In this document: piece after piece, positions 13,700-17,922 of the stretch | Position numbering within the stretch: position 1 is the stretch's first letter | Layout: each line of letters begins with the position of its first letter | Assembly: GCA_035494015.1 (NCBI GenBank) | Contig: DATJHJ010000116.1 | Coordinates: 1-17,922 of the forward strand | Direction of reading: 5' to 3' | DNA length: 17,922 bases | Source of the DNA: CADCTB01 sp035494015 | Lineage (GTDB): Bacteria > Actinomycetota > Acidimicrobiia > Acidimicrobiales > AC-14 | Position numbers and translations under genes: made by a program | The notes under the pieces: generated by a model | The model's input: only the letters and a program-made list of their open reading frames with translations | Told to the model about the DNA's origin: nothing | The model's database searches: none

Positions 13700-14230
13700 T
13701 CAGCGGGCGAGGATCAGGCGGGAGCAGATCGAGCAGTAGTAATCGGTCACGTCGAGGCCGTCCCGCCACCCGTCGGGGAGCCACTGGATGCTCTTGCACT
13801 CCCGGCAGGTGATCTTGTTGGTGTGCAAGGCCTCGCCCATGCCGGCCAGGGCCAGCTTCGGGCCCCCCGACTTGGGCCGACCGATGGCCTTGCCCTGGCG
13901 GGTGTTCTCCTCCCTGGCCCGCCGCCGCTCCTTGGCCCGGGCCTCGGCCTGGGCCCGCTGGCGCACCACCTCGTGCCAGGGGGTGGCCGCCGCGGCCGCC
14001 GCCGCCCGGGTGCGGGCGGCCGAGTTCTCCCCCGCGCTGTTGTTGCTGCCCCGGAAGAAGGCGTAGGCGTCGTTGACCTCGCTCATCCGCCGCTCGGCTT
14101 CCTTCTGCACTGCGGCCGGCGCCCCGGCGAAGCGGTCCGGGTGGAAGATCTGGGCCAAGACCCGGTAGGCGGCGGTGATCTCCGCCGGCTTGGCCTTCGG
14201 ACCGATGCCGAGGACCTCGTACGGCGTCAC
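13700..14230 (-). CDS. J-domain protein with a C-terminal zinc ribbon
   Basis: This 176-residue protein starts with a short J domain: YEVLGIGPKAKPAEITAAYR, the HPD motif at residues 30-32, and SEVNDAYAFFRG. J domains stimulate the ATPase of DnaK-type chaperones. An Ala-rich and then highly charged Arg/Glu/Lys linker (~72-112) follows. The C-terminus has C142-x2-C145 and C166-x2-C169 (TCRECKSIQWLP; YYCSICSRLIL), a likely four-Cys zinc ribbon. It lacks the Gly/Phe region and substrate domains of true DnaJ, so it is probably a specialised co-chaperone. The start is GTG 14230 because the J domain begins immediately. TAGAAT (14367-14362, minus) is a weak -10 candidate in the 167-base gap before it. 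Confidence 0.85.
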   Translation of the reverse strand: MTPYEVLGIGPKAKPAEITAAYRVLAQIFHPDRFAGAPAAVQKEAERRMSEVNDAYAFFRGSNNSAGENSAARTRAAAAAAATPWHEVVRQRAQAEARAKERRRAREENTRQGKAIGRPKSGGPKLALAGMGEALHTNKITCRECKSIQWLPDGWRDGLDVTDYYCSICSRLILAR

Positions 14231-14397
14231 CGTGTGACCACCCCGGTCCCGGCGTGGGCGCGCCCCTTCGTCGGCGCGACAGAGGGCTTCTGCGCGGCTC
14301 TACCTGTGCGTGAAACCGGACCTTGGAGCAGCACGTCCCCGATCTCCTGAAACCTGCACCTATTCTACCGTCCTCATTCCCGCCGGCCGCTCGGTGA

Positions 14398-15402
14398 TCA
14401 CCCGATCACCGACACCGTGGCCCCGGCGGACGGGTGCAACCGCCAGCCGCGGGCGGTGCTGGCCCCGTCGGCCAGGGCCACCACGCAGCCGCCGAACCCG
14501 GCCCCGGTGAGGCGGGCCCCGTAGACCCCGGGGACGCCGACCAGCTCGGCCACCAGGGCGTCGAGGGCGGGCGTGGACACCTCGAAGTCGACGGTCAGGC
14601 TGCGGTGGCTGGCCAGCATCAGCCGCCCCGCCTCGACCAGGTCGCCCGCCTGGAGGGCCCCGGCGAAGTCGACGACCCGGCCGTTCTCGCTGACCACATG
14701 CCGGGCGCGCCGCCGCAGCAGCCCGTCGCCGATCCGGGCGACATCGGCCTCTGACGCGTCCCGCAGCGGTCCGATCACCGCCTCGGCCGCCTCGCACTGG
14801 GCCCGGCGCTCGGCGTAGGCCGAGCCGGCCAGGGCCCGGGCCTGGCCGGAGTGGACGACGACCACGTCGACGCCGGGGGGCAGCGGGACGGGCGTGAGCT
14901 CCAGGGACCGGCAGTCGAGGAGCAGGGCGTGGCCGGCCACGCCGGCGGCCGAGGCCAGCTGGTCCATGACCCCCGACGGCACCCCCGAGGCCAGGTGCTC
15001 GGCCCGCTGGCAGGCCAGCGCCAGCTCGTGGGGCGTGCCCCCGAAGCCGAGGGCCAGGGCGACCGAGACCTCGAGGGCGGCGCTGGACGACAGGCCGGCG
15101 CCGACCGGCAGGGTGGTGGACACCGTCCCCCGCCCCCCCTGGGCCGGGCGCACCACGGCGACGACGCCGGCCACGTAGCGGGCCCAGGCCGGAGCGACGC
15201 CACGGGGGTCCTCCACGCCCAGGTCGACGGTGGCCGGGTCGTCCTCCTGGTCCGACCGCAGCTCCACCCGGTCGCCGCCCCGTTCGAGCACCACCGTCGT
15301 CCCCCACTCCACGGCCATGGGCAGGGCGAAGCCGCCGGTGTAGTCGGTGTGGTCGCCGATCAGGTTCACCCGCCCCGGCGCGAACGCCTGCACGGTCGGC
15401 AT
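14398..15402 (-). CDS. galK: Galactokinase (GHMP kinase)
   Basis: The 334-residue enzyme phosphorylates galactose at C1 with ATP, the first step of the Leloir pathway. GRVNLIGDHTDYTGGFALPM (about residues 10-29) is the galactokinase signature, with D in place of the usual E in 'GEHTDY'. PVGAGLSSSAALEVSVALAL is the GHMP ATP-binding loop, GVPSGVMDQLASAAG holds the catalytic Asp region, and GARLTGAGFGGCVVAL is the C-terminal motif. Its length is a little short of the usual 350-400. ATG 15402 is preferred; GTG 15417 would add five residues, and neither has a clear ribosome site, so leaderless translation is possible. It is divergent from the glycosidase at 15438 with a gap of only 35 bases. Related GHMP sugar kinases cannot be fully excluded. 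Confidence 0.88.
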   Translation of the reverse strand: MPTVQAFAPGRVNLIGDHTDYTGGFALPMAVEWGTTVVLERGGDRVELRSDQEDDPATVDLGVEDPRGVAPAWARYVAGVVAVVRPAQGGRGTVSTTLPVGAGLSSSAALEVSVALALGFGGTPHELALACQRAEHLASGVPSGVMDQLASAAGVAGHALLLDCRSLELTPVPLPPGVDVVVVHSGQARALAGSAYAERRAQCEAAEAVIGPLRDASEADVARIGDGLLRRRARHVVSENGRVVDFAGALQAGDLVEAGRLMLASHRSLTVDFEVSTPALDALVAELVGVPGVYGARLTGAGFGGCVVALADGASTARGWRLHPSAGATVSVIG

Positions 15403-15437
15403 GGTCGATGATGGCACGGGGGTAGCGTCCGCCCGCC

Positions 15438-16733
15438 ATGGAGTTCATCGGGGGCTTCGAGTCCACGTACCAGCCGGCGTTCGACGTCGACGGGGCCGAA
15501 ACCACCGGGCACGTCGACCGCTGGCAGGCCGACCTGGAGCTCCTGGCCGCCTGCGGGGTGACCCGGGTGCGGTACCCGGTGCGCTGGCACCGGATCGAGC
15601 GCCGGCGGGGCGAGTACGACTGGTCCGACACCGACGAGATCCTCGGCTGGATGGGCGACCACGGGATGCGCCCGATCCCCGACCTGTGCCACCACACCAG
15701 CTATCCCCGGTGGCTCAAGCGGGGCTTCGCCGACCGCCGCTTCGGGCCCGCCTACCTGCGCTTCACCGAGGCCTTCGCCGTCCGGTACCCGTGGGTCGAG
15801 GAGTTCACCCTCTTCAACGAGCCCTTCACCACCTTCCTCCTGTGCGGCGAGACGGGCGTGTGGCCGCCCCACCTGCGGGGGCTGAAGGGGTTCCTGACCC
15901 TGGCCGTCAACGTCCTGCCCGCCCTGACCGAGGCCAGCCGGGCCTACCGGGACCTCCTCCCCGCCGCCCGCCACCTGTACGTCGAGCCGTGCGAGCGGGC
16001 GTCGGCGGCCACCCCGGCCGCCGAGGCGGTGGCGGCGCGGGCCAACGACCGGCGGTTCTTCGTCCTCGACCTGTTCCTCGGCCGTGACATCGACCCCGAC
16101 CGCCCGTTCGTGGCCGAGGTGCTGGCCGCCGGCGGCGGACGCCTGCTGGAGCTGGAGCCCGGCACCGTGGACGTGCTGGGCCTGGACTACTACGCCCACA
16201 ACCAGTGGCGGTACCTGGACGGCAGCGGGCGGGGCGTGCAGCCGTCGCCCGATCCCGGGCCCCTGTCCGACCTCATCGGCGAGTACTGGCAGCGCTACCG
16301 GCTGCCCTGCGCCCTGGGCGAGACCAACATCCGCGGGTTCGCGTCCGATCGAGCCAGCTGGCTCAAGTACACCCTGGAGCAGTGCGAGGTGGCCCAGGCC
16401 GCCGGGGTGCCCATGGACGGCTACTGCTGGTTCCCCTTCGTCGACTCGTGCGACTGGGACTCGTTGCTGGTGCGCAACGCGGGCCACGTGGATCCCGTCG
16501 GCGTCTACTGGCTGGACGAGCGGCTCGACCGCCGGCCGTCGTCCATGTCGGCCGCCTACGCCATGGCCGCCGGCGGCGCCCCGGCCGCCGCCCTGCCCGC
16601 CTACCGCTTCCAGCCGCCGGTGTCGGCCAGCCTGGCCGGGTGGCTGCCGCAGATGGCCCACTGGGACTGGCACGACCCGCCGGCGGCCGAGCTGGCCAGG
16701 CCCTGGCCGCGAGGTGGCGGCGGCGGCGCGTAG
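15438..16733 (+). CDS. GH1-like (clan GH-A) glycosidase
   Basis: The 431-residue protein has the TIM-barrel glycosidase pattern of family GH1 and its relatives. The N-terminus GGFESTYQ resembles the substrate-binding start, GVTRVRYPVRWHRIERRRGE matches barrel strand 2, and CHHTSYPRWL carries the conserved His. FTLFNEPFT (N127, E128) gives the acid/base, and LGETNIRG (E295) the probable nucleophile. DGYCWFPFVDSCDWDS matches the 'W-x-x-x-D-x-x-E/D-W' sugar-binding stretch. There is no signal peptide, so it acts on imported sugars. The substrate cannot be read from sequence; the divergent galactokinase and the GH2 gene 31 bases downstream suggest galactoside or related oligosaccharide use. The ATG at 15438 lacks a ribosome site. 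TAGCGT (15423-15428) could act as a -10 for a near-leaderless message. Confidence 0.82.
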   Translation: MEFIGGFESTYQPAFDVDGAETTGHVDRWQADLELLAACGVTRVRYPVRWHRIERRRGEYDWSDTDEILGWMGDHGMRPIPDLCHHTSYPRWLKRGFADRRFGPAYLRFTEAFAVRYPWVEEFTLFNEPFTTFLLCGETGVWPPHLRGLKGFLTLAVNVLPALTEASRAYRDLLPAARHLYVEPCERASAATPAAEAVAARANDRRFFVLDLFLGRDIDPDRPFVAEVLAAGGGRLLELEPGTVDVLGLDYYAHNQWRYLDGSGRGVQPSPDPGPLSDLIGEYWQRYRLPCALGETNIRGFASDRASWLKYTLEQCEVAQAAGVPMDGYCWFPFVDSCDWDSLLVRNAGHVDPVGVYWLDERLDRRPSSMSAAYAMAAGGAPAAALPAYRFQPPVSASLAGWLPQMAHWDWHDPPAAELARPWPRGGGGGA

Positions 16734-16752
16734 GTCGCCATCGAGATCGGCC

Positions 16753-16758
16753 GATAAT
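16753..16758 (+). promoter_or_regulatory. -10 element for a leaderless GH2 transcript
   Basis: GATAAT, five of six bases matching TATAAT, ends six bases before the A of ATG 16765. This is the spacing expected when transcription starts at the start codon itself. No ribosome site is present in the 31-base gap. Leaderless genes are common in actinobacteria. Confidence 0.6.
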
Positions 16759-16764
16759 CACCGG

Positions 16765-17922
16765 ATGGAGTTCGACAGCCGCGGCGTCGCGTCCCTCGAC
16801 GGGGAGTGGGAGTTCTTCCCCGGCGCCACCGAGCTGGGCCAGCTCGGGGCGGGCGCCCCGGCGACGATCAAGGTGCCCGGGCTCTGGGAGGCCCAGGGGT
16901 GGCTCGACCTGGACGGCCCGGCCTGGTACCGCCGGCGCTTCACCCTGGCGGACTCTGGCGGTCACTGGACGCTGCGCTTCGGCGCAGTGATGGACTGCGC
17001 CCAGGTCTTCCTGAACGGCACCGCGCTGGGCGACCACGACCTGCCCTTCACCCCCTTCGAGCTCGATCCCACCGCCGCCCTGCGGGCGGGCGACAACGAG
17101 CTGGCGGTGGGGGTGGTGGACCCGTCGCTGGCCGACCCCGACCACCGCCGCATGCCCCACGGCAAGCAGGGGTGGGCCAACCACGTCTTCCCCAGCCGGC
17201 CCAGCCTGTACATGACCTACGGGGGGATCTGGCAGGGGGTGACCCTGCGCCGGCACGGCCCGGTCGCCCTGCGGGGCGTCTTCGTCAACGCCGACCCCGG
17301 CGACCTGGTGGTGGTGGCCGAGGTGGAGAACGTCGGCGCCCAGCCCCTCGCGGCCCGGGTGGCGGTGCGCACCCTCGGCCTGGTGGGCGAGGCCGACGTC
17401 GACCTGGCCGCCGGCGCCCGGGCCTGCGTCGAGATCGGGCTCGGCCCGAGCACCGCGGCTCGCTGGTCGCCGGCCAGGCCGGTGCGGCACGACGCCCTGG
17501 TCGACGTGCACCGCGGGGGCCACGTCAGCGACTCCGCGCGGGTGCGCTACGGGCTGCGGACCGTCCGGGTCGCCGGCAAGCGCATCCTGGTGAACGGCGA
17601 GCCCTACCGGATGAAGAGCGCCCTGGTCCAGGGTTTCCGGGCCGACGGGCTCTACGCCGAGGGCGACCGCGGCCAGATCGAGGCCGAGGTCCGGGCCGCC
17701 CAGGCCATGGGGTTCAACACCCTGCGCCTGCACATCAAGGCCTTCGACCCCGTCTACCTCGACGTCTGCGACGAACTGGGGATGCTCCTGCACTGCGACA
17801 TCCCGGTGGCCGAGCCCATCGCCCACGAGGAGATGGGGGGCGACACCCTGCTGACCCGCCGGTGCGTGGCCGCGGCCCGCGAGCAGGTGCGCCGGGACCG
17901 GAACCACCCCAGCGTGGTGCTG
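16765..17922 (+). CDS. GH2-family glycosidase, N-terminal 386 codons (cut by window edge)
   Basis: The open frame runs without stop to the right edge. It begins with a jelly-roll sugar-binding domain typical of GH2 (LDGEWEFFPGATELG, KVPGLWEAQGW, AWYRRRFTLA, LRFGAVMDCAQVFLNGTALG, FTPFELD). An Ig-like middle domain follows, then the start of the TIM barrel (KRILVNGEPYRMKSALVQGF, AAQAMGFNTLRLHIKAFDP, DELGMLLHCDIPVAEP, RDRNHPSVVL). The last motif comes shortly before the catalytic acid/base in this family, which lies outside the window. GH2 enzymes include beta-galactosidase, beta-glucuronidase and beta-mannosidase; the specificity cannot be judged here. No signal peptide is seen. The ATG at 16765 follows GATAAT at leaderless spacing. 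Confidence 0.9.
   Translation, partial: MEFDSRGVASLDGEWEFFPGATELGQLGAGAPATIKVPGLWEAQGWLDLDGPAWYRRRFTLADSGGHWTLRFGAVMDCAQVFLNGTALGDHDLPFTPFELDPTAALRAGDNELAVGVVDPSLADPDHRRMPHGKQGWANHVFPSRPSLYMTYGGIWQGVTLRRHGPVALRGVFVNADPGDLVVVAEVENVGAQPLAARVAVRTLGLVGEADVDLAAGARACVEIGLGPSTAARWSPARPVRHDALVDVHRGGHVSDSARVRYGLRTVRVAGKRILVNGEPYRMKSALVQGFRADGLYAEGDRGQIEAEVRAAQAMGFNTLRLHIKAFDPVYLDVCDELGMLLHCDIPVAEPIAHEEMGGDTLLTRRCVAAAREQVRRDRNHPSVVL

Noticed and set aside
16363..17907. Long minus-strand open frame of 514 codons opposite the glycosidase genes
   Set aside because: It is antisense to clear GH1-like and GH2 motifs and has no recognisable domain; a GC-bias shadow.

Overview
The window is very GC-rich DNA (by eye about 70% G+C) from an actinobacterium. 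Codon use, frequent GTG/TTG starts, ATGA and TGATG gene overlaps and at least one clear leaderless promoter all fit. An Acidimicrobiia-like or other environmental actinobacterium is my best guess, but the sequence does not prove the rank. No tRNA, rRNA, CRISPR array, insertion sequence or phage gene was seen.

Left and centre (1-11662) is a [NiFe]-hydrogenase locus. It opens with the 5' end of a hydrogenase small-subunit gene running off the left edge on the minus strand. Divergent from it is a plus-strand operon: a small winged-helix-like protein with a Cys cluster, a PadR regulator, and a CooC-type nickel-insertion ATPase. A convergent minus-strand operon (2350-5511) follows. In transcription order it encodes an acyl-CoA-dehydrogenase-fold protein lacking the usual catalytic Glu, a PhnD/SsuA-like binding protein with no signal peptide, and a TusA-like/ferritin-like diiron fusion. 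Divergent from that operon lies a second copy of the Cys-cluster protein plus PadR pair, now heading hypC-hypD-hypE-hypF. So two paralogous regulator pairs each lead a maturation module, and the two upstream regions share an AT-rich, partly palindromic element. hypA and hypB are not in the window; the CooC-like ATPase is the only nickel-delivery candidate seen. hypF carries a tandem 60-bp hairpin-forming repeat inserted in frame.

Right of the hydrogenase locus (11663-14230) are a YceI-family gene that seems to lack a canonical start codon at its homologous N-terminus, a strong bidirectional terminator, three small minus-strand genes (two single-span membrane proteins and a proline-rich protein), and a J-domain/zinc-ribbon protein.

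The right end (14398-17922) is a sugar-use region: galactokinase (minus), a divergent GH1-like clan-A glycosidase, and a GH2 glycosidase truncated by the window edge. These probably release and phosphorylate sugars such as galactose. They show no sequence link to the hydrogenase locus.
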